A stretch of 64,000 bases of DNA from the NCBI GenBank assembly GCA_038329845.1, contig JBBQNJ010000006.1:1-64000 (forward strand), given 5' to 3'. Numbering within the stretch: the first letter of the stretch is position 1; each line of letters opens with the position of its first letter. A program made the position numbers and the translations under genes. This DNA is from JBBQNJ01 sp038329845 (lineage in GTDB: Bacteria > Planctomycetota > Phycisphaerae > Tepidisphaerales > Tepidisphaeraceae). Positions 8,052 through 17,377 of the stretch are shown piece by piece. The notes under the pieces were generated by a model. It worked only from the letters and a program-made list of their open reading frames with translations, did no database searches and was not told the origin of the DNA.

Positions 8052-9398
8052 ATGCGACGAGCAGCATGGATTTGTCTGGTGGTGGCGATGGGTCTGGCAG
8101 TCGTGCCGAATCGGCTGACAGCCGACAGCCTGCGCCCAACCTCGCGCTTGTCCCGGGGTATCCCGCATGGTGTGGAATTGCTCCGATCGACGACGAACCC
8201 CTCATCGCCGGCCACGCGGGCGGCCTCGACCGCGCCGTCCGCTTCCACCGACGCTCCCGCCGCCGAAGTTTCGATCGAGGCGCGGCGGATGCTCAAGCAG
8301 ATCGACGACGCCTATGGCAAGCTCGAATCGCTGGCGCTGACCGGCACGTTGCGGGGACGCTTTGACGATGGCGTTGCGGTGCAGACGTTCGAGCAGCGTT
8401 TTTCCGGCGTATACCTCACGCCCAATCGGTTCCTTCACGATGCCCCCGGCGATGTGCGAATCGGATCGGATGGGAAATCCGTTTACGCGATCCGCCCGGA
8501 CAAAAAGGTGTACATCACGGCGGCAGCGCCGGCGGAAAGAGCCAAGCCGGCCGATTGGCCCGAGGTGATCAGTGAGCTGCTGCGGATGCAAAACCCCGGA
8601 CTTTACCTGGCCCTGGCGCGCGATCCATCGGAGTCGATCGTCGAAGGCGCCAGCCGCGTCAGCCGCATCCTCGCCGAGCCGATCGACGGCCGCGCCTGCG
8701 AGGCGATGCGGATCGAGAGCGACGGCGGGGAGGTGCATCTGTTCTTCGATGCCGCCACGCACCTGCTTCGCCGTGATGTGACCGATCACCGCAAGCTCAT
8801 GCACCAGCGCGGCCGTGCGGACATGAAAACCGCGGAAGTCACGGTGGATTACACCATCGTCGAACCCGGCGCGGCGGTGAAGGCCGAACAGTTCGCCTGG
8901 ATCCCGCCGGCCGATGCTCGGGAAATGGCGACCGCGGCGCGCGACGATCAAGAGGACGATGGCGATGGGGCGATGGCCCTGGTGGGAAAACCGGCCCCCG
9001 ATTTCACGGCAACCGGCCTCGATGGCAAGCCGATCAAGTTCGCCGACCTGAAAGGATCGGTCGTGGTTCTGGACTTCTGGGCAAGCTGGTGCGGCCCGTG
9101 CGTGCAGGGGCTGCCGGCGCTGGATCAACTCGCCCGCGACTACCAGGCCCGCGGCGTGCGAGTGCTGGCGATCAATCAGCAGGAAGACGTCGACAAGGTG
9201 CGCGGGTTTATCAACTCCAAGGGCCTGACGCTGCCCGTGGCGCTCGATGACGGCTCAATCGCGGAGAAATACCGGGTCAAGGGTATCCCGCAGACCGTGG
9301 TGATCGGCAAGGATGGGAAAGTTCGCAACATCCTCGTCGGCTTCGGCCCCGGCTCGGAGGAAAAGCTCCGCGCTGCGATCGATGCGGCGATCCGGTAA
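8052..9398 (+). CDS. Secreted TlpA/ResA-like thioredoxin with N-terminal DUF2092-type domain
   Basis: The product is 448 residues when started at the ATG that gives a clean signal peptide (MRRAAWICLVVAMGL and on). Residues about 75-300 resemble the DUF2092 / LolA-like lipoprotein-carrier fold ('RMLKQIDDAYGKLESLALTG'). Residues 310-448 are a TlpA-type thioredoxin: GKPAPDFTATGLDGKPIKF, the redox motif WCGPC and a cis-Pro region KGIPQTVVI. It probably acts in the periplasm as a thiol reductant, for example for cytochrome or protein disulfides. This two-domain pairing is common in planctomycetes. The frame stays open upstream to 7899, but that extension lacks a signal sequence. Confidence 0.83.
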   Translation: MRRAAWICLVVAMGLAVVPNRLTADSLRPTSRLSRGIPHGVELLRSTTNPSSPATRAASTAPSASTDAPAAEVSIEARRMLKQIDDAYGKLESLALTGTLRGRFDDGVAVQTFEQRFSGVYLTPNRFLHDAPGDVRIGSDGKSVYAIRPDKKVYITAAAPAERAKPADWPEVISELLRMQNPGLYLALARDPSESIVEGASRVSRILAEPIDGRACEAMRIESDGGEVHLFFDAATHLLRRDVTDHRKLMHQRGRADMKTAEVTVDYTIVEPGAAVKAEQFAWIPPADAREMATAARDDQEDDGDGAMALVGKPAPDFTATGLDGKPIKFADLKGSVVVLDFWASWCGPCVQGLPALDQLARDYQARGVRVLAINQQEDVDKVRGFINSKGLTLPVALDDGSIAEKYRVKGIPQTVVIGKDGKVRNILVGFGPGSEEKLRAAIDAAIR

Positions 9399-9483
9399 CT
9401 CGACCGCACCATCGCTGGAAGTCATTCCTCTGCGCCGCCGGAGTCCTCACCGACGGAATTGTGGACTTGGCAGACAACGCAAA

Positions 9484-9534
9484 CCGCCGGTGAGACACCG
9501 GCGGCACTTGAACGCCCCGGCCCGGCAGGGCCGG
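9484..9534. terminator. Two adjacent GC-rich hairpins between tlpA-like gene and opp operon
   Basis: A perfect 9-bp stem with a 3-base loop spans 9484-9504 (CCGCCGGTG / CACCGGCGG). A perfect 7-bp stem with a 4-base loop spans 9517-9534 (CCGGCCC / GGGCCGG). There is no T-run, so Rho-independent termination is uncertain; an mRNA-stabilising or REP-like element is the alternative. Confidence 0.5.
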
Positions 9535-9622
9535 AACCCGGGGACTGTCACGCCCCAAACGGGTGGCGCCGAAATCGTTCGGCCGAGGTTGCACTCGACG
9601 GAAACTCGACGACGATGCAGCT

Positions 9623-11278
9623 ATGCCGAGTCGCCGGGTATGCCAAATCCTCATCGCCACGGGGTTGCTGCTGGCGGGAATCAGCCCGCGGCAGGCGAAC
9701 GCCGCCGAGCCGGGGCTGTTCACCTTCATCAATCGCGGCGAGGTCGGAACGCTCGATCCCAATCGCATGTCGTGGCTACAGGATATCCGCCTGGGATACG
9801 CACTGTGGGAAGGGCTCTATGCGTTGGATCCGCAAACCCTCGAGCCGGTTCCCGGCGTCGCCGAGCGAATCGATCTTTCGGCCGACAAAACGGTCTACAC
9901 GTTCCACCTGCGCGATTCGGCGAAATGGAGCAACGGCGAGCGGGTAACCAGCGCCGATTTTATTTTCGCGTGGCGCCGGATGCTCCGCGAGCCGGGGGAC
10001 TACACCTATCTGCTGCACTACATTCGCGGGGCCAAGGCGTACGAACAGGCGTTCGCCGCCGACCCGAGTCGTGCCGATTTTTCCGCCGTGGGGATCGCAG
10101 CGCCAGATCAACGGACCCTGGTCGTCACGCTCGAGCACCCGGTGACGTTTTTTCCGGATATCTGCGCATTCCCCGTGACGTTTCCACTGAACGAAAAGTC
10201 GATGGAGCCGTTCGGTCGCCGGGATGAGAAGACCGGTCGGATCAGCTACGACGAGCGGTTCACTCGTCCGCCGGACCTGGTGGGCAACGGGCCGTTCAAG
10301 CTCACGCGATGGGAGTTCAAGGGGCTGCTGCGGATGGAGCAGAACGAGCATTACTGGGATCGCCCGCATGTGCGCAGCCAAGCGATCGAGCAATATTCGG
10401 CGGAAAATCCGATGGCTGGGTTCCTGAAGTACGAGACGGGAACGGTGGACTGGCTGGCCGAGATCACCGGTGATCTCGCGTCGGATCTTCGGGAACAAGG
10501 GCGCACCGATCTGAAAGTCTTCCCCGGGTTCGGCACCTATTTCTATTCCATCAACTGCAACGCGAAGCTTCCGGGCGGGGCCGAAAATCCGATGCGCGAT
10601 CCTCGCGTGCGGGCGGCGCTAAGCCGCGCGATCAATCGCCAGCCGATCGTCAAGAACATCACCCGCCTTGGTGAGCCTGCCGCGTCGCACTACATCCCGC
10701 CAGGCATTTTTCCGAACTACGAATCCCCCGAAGCCCAGGGGTATGATCCCCGGGCGGCGGCGAAACTGCTCGCCGACGCCGGCTATCCCGGCGGACGCGG
10801 ATTTCCCGGCCTGACATTGCTGTACAACAATGAAGGGCACCATGGTTTAGTCGCCCAGTTCGTCGCCAAGCAGTGGCAGCGGGCGCTGGGGATCAGCGTG
10901 CAACTCGAGGGGGTGGAGATCAAGACATTCCGCGAGCGGCTGCACAACAAGGATTACCACATCGCCCGGGCGAGCTGGATCGGCGATTACAACGATCCCT
11001 CGACGTTCACGGACAAGTACCTCTCTTCCAGTCTGAACAATGACTCGGCCTGGTTCAACCCGCGGTACGACGAGCTTTGCGCCGCCGCCGCCCGCGAGCC
11101 GGATGCGATGGCCCGGCTGAAGCTGCTCTCGCGGGCCGAAGCGATCCTGCTGGACGAAACGCCGATCATCCCGATCTACCACTATGTCAATGCGTACCTG
11201 ATCCGCGACGGCGTCAGCGGCATCCCGCTGCATCCTCGGAACATGATCAACTTCAAAAGCGTCCAGGGACGCCACTGA
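9623..11278 (+). CDS. Peptide ABC transporter substrate-binding protein (SBP family 5), copy 1
   Basis: This is a 551-residue OppA/DppA-like binding protein. A signal peptide (MPSRRVCQILIATGLLLAGI, cleavage near QANA) is followed by the family layout: 'GTLDPNRMSWLQDIRLGYAL', 'SAKWSNGERVTSADFIFAWR', 'LVGNGPFKL' and a C-terminal 'PIIPIYHYVNAYL'. It should bind oligopeptides or another bulky solute in the periplasm and deliver it to the two permeases encoded 50 bases downstream. The ATG at 9623 is chosen because it begins the signal peptide. The operon holds a second binding protein after the permeases. Confidence 0.88.
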   Translation: MPSRRVCQILIATGLLLAGISPRQANAAEPGLFTFINRGEVGTLDPNRMSWLQDIRLGYALWEGLYALDPQTLEPVPGVAERIDLSADKTVYTFHLRDSAKWSNGERVTSADFIFAWRRMLREPGDYTYLLHYIRGAKAYEQAFAADPSRADFSAVGIAAPDQRTLVVTLEHPVTFFPDICAFPVTFPLNEKSMEPFGRRDEKTGRISYDERFTRPPDLVGNGPFKLTRWEFKGLLRMEQNEHYWDRPHVRSQAIEQYSAENPMAGFLKYETGTVDWLAEITGDLASDLREQGRTDLKVFPGFGTYFYSINCNAKLPGGAENPMRDPRVRAALSRAINRQPIVKNITRLGEPAASHYIPPGIFPNYESPEAQGYDPRAAAKLLADAGYPGGRGFPGLTLLYNNEGHHGLVAQFVAKQWQRALGISVQLEGVEIKTFRERLHNKDYHIARASWIGDYNDPSTFTDKYLSSSLNNDSAWFNPRYDELCAAAAREPDAMARLKLLSRAEAILLDETPIIPIYHYVNAYLIRDGVSGIPLHPRNMINFKSVQGRH

Positions 11279-11327
11279 CCCCCACCCCCCACCCCACCCC
11301 GAACCCCGAACCTTCATCGCAATCTCC

Positions 11328-12266
11328 ATGCTGCGTTTTCTCGCCCTACGCATCGCCCAGTTCCCGCTGATCCTGGCGGTGATCTACCTCGTCACGTTCC
11401 TGCTCGTCTGGGTCGCCCCCGGCAGCCCGTTCGATCGGACCGAGCGGGTGGTGGACCCGAGGGTGACCGAGCTGCGAAAACGCCAGCTCCACGCCGAACA
11501 TTGGAACACCTTTCTCGCTCACTACTCGAGGCAGGTTCTGTTGCACGGCGATTTCGGCCCGAGCCTGGCTCAGGCGCAGTTCAGCGTCAATGAGATCCTC
11601 GCCCGCGCCTTGCCCACCAGCGCGGCGCTGGGATGCCTGGCGATGCTGATCGCCACGGTCGGTGGCCTTGGCATCGGCGTGATCTCCGCCGTCCGGCGCG
11701 GCGGAGCGATGGACTGGATCGGCCTGAGCGTGGCGCTGGTGGGGATCAGCCTGCCCAGCTTCGTCGTCGCCGCCGTGCTGCTCATGACTTTCGCGGTCTT
11801 CTGGCATTGGTTTCCCCCCAACGGCTGGGGAACCTGGCGCCACATGGTCCTGCCTTCGGTCGCGCTGTCGCTGATGCCCATGGCGTACATCTCGCGACTG
11901 ATGCGCGTCTCGATGCTCGAGATCCTCAGCAGCGATTACGTGCGCACCGCCCGGGCCAAGGGACTCAGCCGCCCCGCGGTCGTCTGGAAGCATTGCTTTC
12001 GCAATGCCTTTCTTCCGGTGCTCAGCTACCTGGGACCGGCCACCGCGATGACGCTCACCGGCTCGTTCGTCGTTGAACACGTCTTCAACATCGCCGGCAT
12101 GGGACGCGAGTTCGTGGCCAGCGTGCAGAACCGCGACCAGACGCTGGTGCTGGGCGTCGTGGTGGTCTATTCCGTTTTGCTGCTCGGATTGAATCTCCTG
12201 GTGGATGTTCTTTACACGCTGGTCGATCCGCGGATTGAACTCACCGCTAAGGCCCACGGAGCATAG
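11328..12266 (+). CDS. oppB: Peptide ABC transporter permease, OppB/DppB type
   Basis: The 312-residue inner-membrane permease starts with the OppB-type amphipathic first helix (LRFLALRIAQFPLILAVIYL) and has about six hydrophobic spans. The EAA loop that contacts the ATPase reads 'YVRTARAKGLSRPAVVWKH'. The C-terminus ends with the usual 'DVLYTLVDPRIEL'. It pairs with the OppC-like protein encoded four bases downstream. No OppD or OppF ATPase gene occurs in this operon, so the pump must borrow ATPases made elsewhere. Confidence 0.92.
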   Translation: MLRFLALRIAQFPLILAVIYLVTFLLVWVAPGSPFDRTERVVDPRVTELRKRQLHAEHWNTFLAHYSRQVLLHGDFGPSLAQAQFSVNEILARALPTSAALGCLAMLIATVGGLGIGVISAVRRGGAMDWIGLSVALVGISLPSFVVAAVLLMTFAVFWHWFPPNGWGTWRHMVLPSVALSLMPMAYISRLMRVSMLEILSSDYVRTARAKGLSRPAVVWKHCFRNAFLPVLSYLGPATAMTLTGSFVVEHVFNIAGMGREFVASVQNRDQTLVLGVVVVYSVLLLGLNLLVDVLYTLVDPRIELTAKAHGA

Positions 12267-12270
12267 ACGA

Positions 12271-13236
12271 ATGTCCCGAATCCTCCCCGCCGACTTCTCC
12301 GACCGCAGCTTCCCCGACGCCCCGCCGTCGCTGTGGCGACGAATGATGCGAAGCGGCCGGGTCGTGGTCGGCGGAGCGATTTTGCTGCTGGTCGCGGCGG
12401 CATGCCTGGTGTCGTTACCGCGAACGCTCGATCCTGACCTTGAGAACCACTTCTACTACGACGGCGGCGCCGATAACTGGGACTGGCGCGCCCCGCCCGC
12501 CGCCGCCGAGCCGGCGCTTTGGTTCGGGACCGACAACCTCGGACGAAGCCTGCTGGCCCGCTGTCTCACCGGCGGGGCGATCAGCCTGGCGATCGGCCTG
12601 GCCGCAGCCGTCATTGCGGTGGTCTTGGGCGTGTCGGTCGGGATGGTCGCGGGCTATCGCGGCGGCTGGACCGATGCGGGGCTGATGCGATTCGTCGATG
12701 TGATGTACGGACTGCCGTACGTCTTGATGATCATCATTCTCAAGATTTCCTTGGAAAACCCGCTGCAAAAGCTGTTCGATCCGAAGGTCGGGAACTTGAT
12801 CGTGCTGTTTCTGGCGATCGGGTTGGTCAGTTGGCTGACGATGGCGCGGGTGATCCGCGGACAGGTGCTGTCGCTGCGCGGCCAGCCGTTCATCGAGGCG
12901 GCGCGGGCCGCGGGACTCACCGAACGCCGCATTTTCCTGCACCACCTGCTGCCCAACCTCATCGGCCCGATCCTCGTCTACGCAACCCTCACCGTCCCGC
13001 AGGCGATCCTCCAGGAAAGTTTCCTCAGCTTCCTCGGCATCGGCATCCAAAAGCCCCTGCCCACCTGGGGATCGCTCACCAGCGAGGCGCTCGAGGCCAA
13101 CGCCATCCTCGGCGGACGCTGGTGGCTGCTCGCTTTTCCCAGCGCGTTGCTGGGACTAACATTGCTGTGTCTGAACTTCGTCGGCGATGGGCTGCGCGAC
13201 GTGCTGGATCCCAAGCGATCCAGCTCGCGGCTGTAG
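12271..13236 (+). CDS. oppC: Peptide ABC transporter permease, OppC/DppC type
   Basis: The 321-residue permease has an N-terminal membrane anchor (RVVVGGAILLLVAAACLVSL) and a typical OppC core: 'WFGTDNLGRSLLARCLTGG', about six spans and an EAA loop 'FIEAARAAGLTERRIFLHHL'. The C-terminus 'GDGLRDVLDPK' is characteristic. The region after 'RTLDPDLENHFYYDGGADNW' is a short periplasmic insert before the DNLGR motif. It forms the heterodimeric channel with OppB. The ATG at 12271 starts four bases after the oppB stop. Confidence 0.92.
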   Translation: MSRILPADFSDRSFPDAPPSLWRRMMRSGRVVVGGAILLLVAAACLVSLPRTLDPDLENHFYYDGGADNWDWRAPPAAAEPALWFGTDNLGRSLLARCLTGGAISLAIGLAAAVIAVVLGVSVGMVAGYRGGWTDAGLMRFVDVMYGLPYVLMIIILKISLENPLQKLFDPKVGNLIVLFLAIGLVSWLTMARVIRGQVLSLRGQPFIEAARAAGLTERRIFLHHLLPNLIGPILVYATLTVPQAILQESFLSFLGIGIQKPLPTWGSLTSEALEANAILGGRWWLLAFPSALLGLTLLCLNFVGDGLRDVLDPKRSSSRL

Positions 13237-13283
13237 TGATCCCGCCGATGCTTGCCCCTTGGCTTTTGCAAACCGGACGGTTC

Positions 13284-15065
13284 ATGCAACGAATTACAAC
13301 GATCGTTTTCGCCATCGCCACCGCCCTCGCCGCCGGGGCGATTCCCGCCGCGGCCCAGTCGGCACCCAAGGTCGGCGTCGGCTTCGTCACCGCCGCCGAC
13401 TATCGCCCGGTGGTCGGGAAATTCGGCGGACGGCTTGTCCGCGACACCCTGGGCGAACCCAAGAGCTTCAACCCCATCACCGCCGGGGAGACCAGCACCA
13501 CCGAGTACACCGATCGCATCTTCCAAGGCCTGACCACCTCCGATCCGTTCACCGGCGAGATGATCCCCCTGCTGGCCGAAAAATGGCAGACCAGCGATGA
13601 TGGCTTGAGCTGGACCTTCCAGTTGCGCCGCGACGTGACGTTCAATGACGGCACTCCGCTGACGGCCGCGGATGTGGTCTTCACCTGGAACGATCTGATC
13701 TACGATCTGTCGCGCCCCGATATGAACCAGCCGGCACGTTGGCCGTGCAGCACCCGTGATGCGACCACGTTCGAGGGCAAGATCATCAAGGTCGAACAGG
13801 TGGACGACCATACCGTGCGGTTCACCACGCCCGTCAAGATCGCCATCGTCGATGAACTGGTCGCCACGCCGATCCTGCCGCGCCACAAATACGCCGAGTT
13901 CGTCAAAGCCGGCACTTTCGGCGGCGCGATGGGGGCCGATTCCCGGCCCGAGGATATCGTCGGAACCGGCCCATTCGTTCTCGGGGAGTACGCCCGGGGC
14001 GCGAAGGTGGTCCTCAAGCGGAATCCACGATTCTGGAAGAAAGACGCGGCGGGAAATTCGCTGCCGTACCTCGATGAAATGGTCTTCCTCGTCACCCGCG
14101 ACGCCAACATCATGCTACTGAACTTCCAGCAGGGGATCACCGATGTGTTCGGCCTTCGCAGCGGCAAGGATGTCGCGGCCCTGCGTCCGCGGCAGCAGGC
14201 CGACAACTTCACGCTCTATCAACTGGGTCCGGATTACGGCACATTCTTTGTGACGTTCAACATGAACAAAGACGCCGCCAAGGCCGGAAAAATCCCGCAA
14301 TACAAGGTGGACTGGTTCGGCGACACGCGATTTCGCAAGGCCGTTTCCTACGCCATCGACCGTCCGGCACTGATTCGCAACGTGCTTCGCAATCTCGGCT
14401 ACAGCTTGCCGGCGCCGTTCACCCTGGCGGCCGGACCGTATCGGCAGGACGGCTTCGCCCCGCATCCGCACGATCCGGCCAAGGCCCGCGCCCTGCTGGC
14501 GGAGATGGGCCTGAAGGACCGCGACGGCGATGGAATCATCGAGGATGAGCAAGGCCACAAGGTCTCGTTCACCATCAACACCAACGCCGGCAACAATATC
14601 CGCGAAGACATGGCCGACTTCATCCGCAAGGACCTGAGCGAGATCGGCATGGAGGTCAACACGCTGTTCCTCGAGTTTAACCTGTTGGTGGACAAGATGG
14701 ATGTCAACTTCGATTGGGAATGCATCCTCATGGGCCTGACCGGCGGAACCGAGCCGCACTGGGGTGCCAACGTCTGGAAGAGCAGCGGACGGCTGCACAT
14801 GTGGTGGCCCAACCAGCTCACGCCCGCCACGGCCTGGGAAAAGCGAATCGACGAAGCGTTCGCGCAAGGCATCCAGGAACTCGACAAAGCCAAACGCAAG
14901 GCGCTCTACCGCGAGTGGGTCCAGATCGTCTACGATCAGCAACCGTTCATCTACCTCACGACCACGGAGCGGGTGGCGGCACTGCGAAACAAATTCGGCA
15001 ACATATTTCCCTCCGCGACGCCCTCCGGGCTGTTGCACAACGAAGAAGAGATTTTTGTGAAGTAG
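13284..15065 (+). CDS. Peptide ABC transporter substrate-binding protein (SBP family 5), copy 2
   Basis: This 593-residue periplasmic binding protein starts with a clear signal peptide (MQRITTIVFAIATALAAGAI, cleavage near AAAQ). The body follows SBP family 5: 'TLGEPKSFNPITAGETSTTE', 'LLAEKWQTSDDGLSWTFQL', 'VFTWNDLIYD'. An acidic DRDGDGIIEDEQG loop near residue 410 looks like a calcium-binding turn. It is clearly different from the binding protein at the head of the operon, so the permease pair may serve two substrates. An in-frame ATG at 13248 would lengthen the n-region but is less likely. The coding frame continues open far upstream inside oppC; that part is a shadow. Confidence 0.88.
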   Translation: MQRITTIVFAIATALAAGAIPAAAQSAPKVGVGFVTAADYRPVVGKFGGRLVRDTLGEPKSFNPITAGETSTTEYTDRIFQGLTTSDPFTGEMIPLLAEKWQTSDDGLSWTFQLRRDVTFNDGTPLTAADVVFTWNDLIYDLSRPDMNQPARWPCSTRDATTFEGKIIKVEQVDDHTVRFTTPVKIAIVDELVATPILPRHKYAEFVKAGTFGGAMGADSRPEDIVGTGPFVLGEYARGAKVVLKRNPRFWKKDAAGNSLPYLDEMVFLVTRDANIMLLNFQQGITDVFGLRSGKDVAALRPRQQADNFTLYQLGPDYGTFFVTFNMNKDAAKAGKIPQYKVDWFGDTRFRKAVSYAIDRPALIRNVLRNLGYSLPAPFTLAAGPYRQDGFAPHPHDPAKARALLAEMGLKDRDGDGIIEDEQGHKVSFTINTNAGNNIREDMADFIRKDLSEIGMEVNTLFLEFNLLVDKMDVNFDWECILMGLTGGTEPHWGANVWKSSGRLHMWWPNQLTPATAWEKRIDEAFAQGIQELDKAKRKALYREWVQIVYDQQPFIYLTTTERVAALRNKFGNIFPSATPSGLLHNEEEIFVK

Positions 15066-15070
15066 CCGCG

Positions 15071-15158
15071 TTGCCAATGCGCGCGTGGCGATGCGCGCCG
15101 CCAATGCGCGCGTGGCGATGCGCGCGTGGCGATGCGCGCCGCCAATGCGCGCTTGGCG
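15071..15158. repeat. 13-15 bp imperfect tandem repeat with alternating complementary boxes
   Basis: About six units share the core ATGCGCGC, each preceded by either TGGCG or its reverse complement CGCCA. The alternation lets neighbouring units fold into short hairpins in RNA from either strand. It fills the gap between the convergent oppA-like gene (+) and the esterase gene (-), a place where a bidirectional terminator would be expected. Confidence 0.8.
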
Positions 15159-15184
15159 TCGGCCGAACGCCGGATCGCTTTCGA

Positions 15185-16162
15185 TCACGCCGTCGCGGCG
15201 ACCGGGGATCCATAATGCACGCCGCGCCACTCCCGCACGGCGGCGGAAAATTGCCCGTCCTCGACGACCTTTTCCGGGCAATCGAAATGCGACGCGGTCC
15301 GGACGAAGAGTTTTTTCTCACCGGCCAAGGCGTTGAACACCGCGAATTGCCCCGGCGGAGGAACCGCCGGATCGAACCGCGCCGCGCCCACCAGCGTGGG
15401 GATATTGATGAATCCCGCCGCCGTCGCCGAATCGAAATACTTCAGAACCTCGATCACCTCCGGATGTGCCTGGGCGTACCACCGCACCGACTCGCCGCTG
15501 CCGTTGCACTGCATCGAAAGCCGCAACGGATGGTTGCCGAAGCTCGGCACGTCCAACGCGGCCCGCGTGATTCGCCGATCCCACGGCACCGCCAGGGCAC
15601 CCATCCCGCCGCCGAAACTGCCGCCCACGTACGACATTCTCTCGCCGAGGTGCGGAAATAGTTCGAGCAGCGTCGTGACGCCGGCCCACAAATCCGCGAC
15701 GCAGGCGCGATGCAGGTACGTGTCGCGCGACTCGATGCCGAAAATGACGTGCGCCGAAGCGTTATTCGGCAGCTCCGGCCGCGCTGAGCGATGAAATCCG
15801 CGGGCACAGGGAAACAGCTTTGCCACCGGTTCATCCGGACCGGTGAGATCGGGGGCCTCGCGCCCTCCGTAACCGTGACCCACCACTACGCCGCTGCGCA
15901 CCTGGCCATCCCGCGGAGTGACCAGCCATCCCCCCACGCGAAACCCGTCCAGCGAATCGTATTCGATCAGTTCGACCCGGCGGGACGGATGTTCGATCCG
16001 GGTCTCACGCCGAGTCGGGCGGGGAGCAATGCGTCGAGTTGCGTCGTATGTCCCGCGCCAGAACTCCTCGAACCCACTCGGCGCCGGCGGCGCCCCGACA
16101 CCCAGCAGTGACTCCATCAAATACCCATAGGTCGGATCAAATGGGAACGAATGCTGAATCAT
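15185..16162 (-). CDS. Acetyl xylan esterase / cephalosporin-C deacetylase family hydrolase
   Basis: The 325-residue alpha/beta hydrolase resembles the AXE1 / carbohydrate esterase family 7 group. It shows an opening 'FPFDPTYGYLMESLLG', the nucleophile elbow YVGGSFGGGMGA, the acid region AARFDPAVPPPGQ and the histidine TASHFDCPE. These enzymes deacetylate short xylo-oligosaccharides and have no export signal, as here, so it probably acts in the cytoplasm. The ATG at 16162 is preferred because GGGGA lies 11 bases upstream; an in-frame ATG at 16180 would add six residues. It converges with the transporter operon. Confidence 0.82.
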   Translation of the reverse strand: MIQHSFPFDPTYGYLMESLLGVGAPPAPSGFEEFWRGTYDATRRIAPRPTRRETRIEHPSRRVELIEYDSLDGFRVGGWLVTPRDGQVRSGVVVGHGYGGREAPDLTGPDEPVAKLFPCARGFHRSARPELPNNASAHVIFGIESRDTYLHRACVADLWAGVTTLLELFPHLGERMSYVGGSFGGGMGALAVPWDRRITRAALDVPSFGNHPLRLSMQCNGSGESVRWYAQAHPEVIEVLKYFDSATAAGFINIPTLVGAARFDPAVPPPGQFAVFNALAGEKKLFVRTASHFDCPEKVVEDGQFSAAVREWRGVHYGSPVAATA

Positions 16163-16301
16163 CGCTGGAATTATCCCCATTCCCCGCGCTACGGCCAGAG
16201 CGGAAAGAGGTCATAAATCAAGGTGACCCCTTTCTGTCCGCGGGATACGACGGCGGAGCGGCAATGCCTCGTTCGCATCGGCATTCGCTACAATACGATC
16301 C

Positions 16302-17249
16302 ATGTGCTGCCGCAATATCCTTTGGACCCTCGCCCTCGCCTGGCTCCTGTCCTGCATCAGCGTCGCACCCGGCGCGACGAACGTCGTGCCGTTGATCGTG
16401 GAATCGGGCCAGATCGAACCCGGGCGTGATTCCCGCGTCTTTGCCGTCACGCTCGATATCGCCCGTGACGACCATACCGGCACTCTTGCCGCGCAATTCA
16501 CCTGGGCGTGCGGCGGGGAGACGATCATCAGCCTGGAACTCGCCGAGCGCCTGCGGGCGCCGATCAAGGCGAACCGCGATCTCGAAGGCTATGTGGACGG
16601 CGACGGACGTCGTCTTTTCGCCGGCGAAGCGGACGTGATCGTTCATTTCGGCGATCAGAGGCATCGAATCACGGCCTGGGTGATGAATCCTCCGTTCGCG
16701 CCCGGGTTGACCGGCGTATTCGGGCATGAAATCCCGCGCAAGTACCAGTGGGAAATCAACCCCGACCCACAGCGGCCGACACTGACTTTACGTCCGCCCG
16801 GAGCGATTGCCCCCGCCGGATCGCCGCGTCCGCTCGCCGTGCTGCCGTTGAAGGACCACGATGCTAATCTGTGGATCAACATCACCGTGCGCAATGTGGC
16901 GGTGGACGTACGTCTGATCCCCCAGTCCACCGATTTTCAAGCCGCGCCCGACCTTCAGAAAAAATGGGACATGGCTCGCAGCGGCGAAAAGACCGAGGTC
17001 ACTCGCAACAGCTACCTCGGCGGCGCCCGAGTGCTGCGACTGATCGGGAAGGACGGCATCCATCTCGGCGGCGGCGTCTATGAAACGGACCTGTTCGCCC
17101 TTCTGCTGGACGACAACCCCGCCGCCACCAGCGGCATCGGCCAGAGCCTGCTCAACCGCTTTATCTATCGTGTTGATGCCGAACGTGGAAAATTCACGCT
17201 GGTTTCACGGGTCCCCGAACCGTCCCCAGCCAGCCAACCTGCGCCCTGA
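16302..17249 (+). CDS. Secreted protein with aspartyl-protease-like fold hints, function unknown
   Basis: The product is 315 residues with an N-terminal signal-like segment (ILWTLALAWLLSCISVAPGA). Two halves can be seen. The second ends in 'GIGQSLLNRFIYRVDAERGKF', which recalls the C-terminal strand pattern of retropepsin-like proteases ('G...LLRRF.V..D...'). The expected DTG/DSG active-site triplet is not seen in either half. It is therefore either a non-catalytic relative or an unrelated periplasmic protein. It is a single gene between divergent or convergent neighbours. Confidence 0.6.
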   Translation: MCCRNILWTLALAWLLSCISVAPGATNVVPLIVESGQIEPGRDSRVFAVTLDIARDDHTGTLAAQFTWACGGETIISLELAERLRAPIKANRDLEGYVDGDGRRLFAGEADVIVHFGDQRHRITAWVMNPPFAPGLTGVFGHEIPRKYQWEINPDPQRPTLTLRPPGAIAPAGSPRPLAVLPLKDHDANLWINITVRNVAVDVRLIPQSTDFQAAPDLQKKWDMARSGEKTEVTRNSYLGGARVLRLIGKDGIHLGGGVYETDLFALLLDDNPAATSGIGQSLLNRFIYRVDAERGKFTLVSRVPEPSPASQPAP

Positions 17250-17284
17250 CGCGACATCCTGTCCGCCGTGAGCGTCCCTCGCAT

Positions 17285-17335
17285 AAAAAACCATCGACCG
17301 CAACGCGTGCAAGGAGAACGCGCTGCGGCCGATGG
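17285..17335 (-). terminator. Intrinsic terminator of the DUF1328 gene
   Basis: Read on the minus strand, an 18-bp stem (17318-17335 with 17291-17308, two G-U wobbles and no breaks) around a 9-base loop is followed by six T residues at 17285-17290. On the plus strand the same two positions become A-C mismatches, so the hairpin favours minus-strand transcripts. Confidence 0.85.
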
Positions 17336-17377
17336 TATGGTCGGTCAGTTCAGTGCCCGCGTTGTCGCAGGCCATAG

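Noticed and set aside
15071..15158. Tandem repeats considered as a small CRISPR array
   Set aside because: Units are 13-15 bases with no unique spacers, and no cas genes are near.
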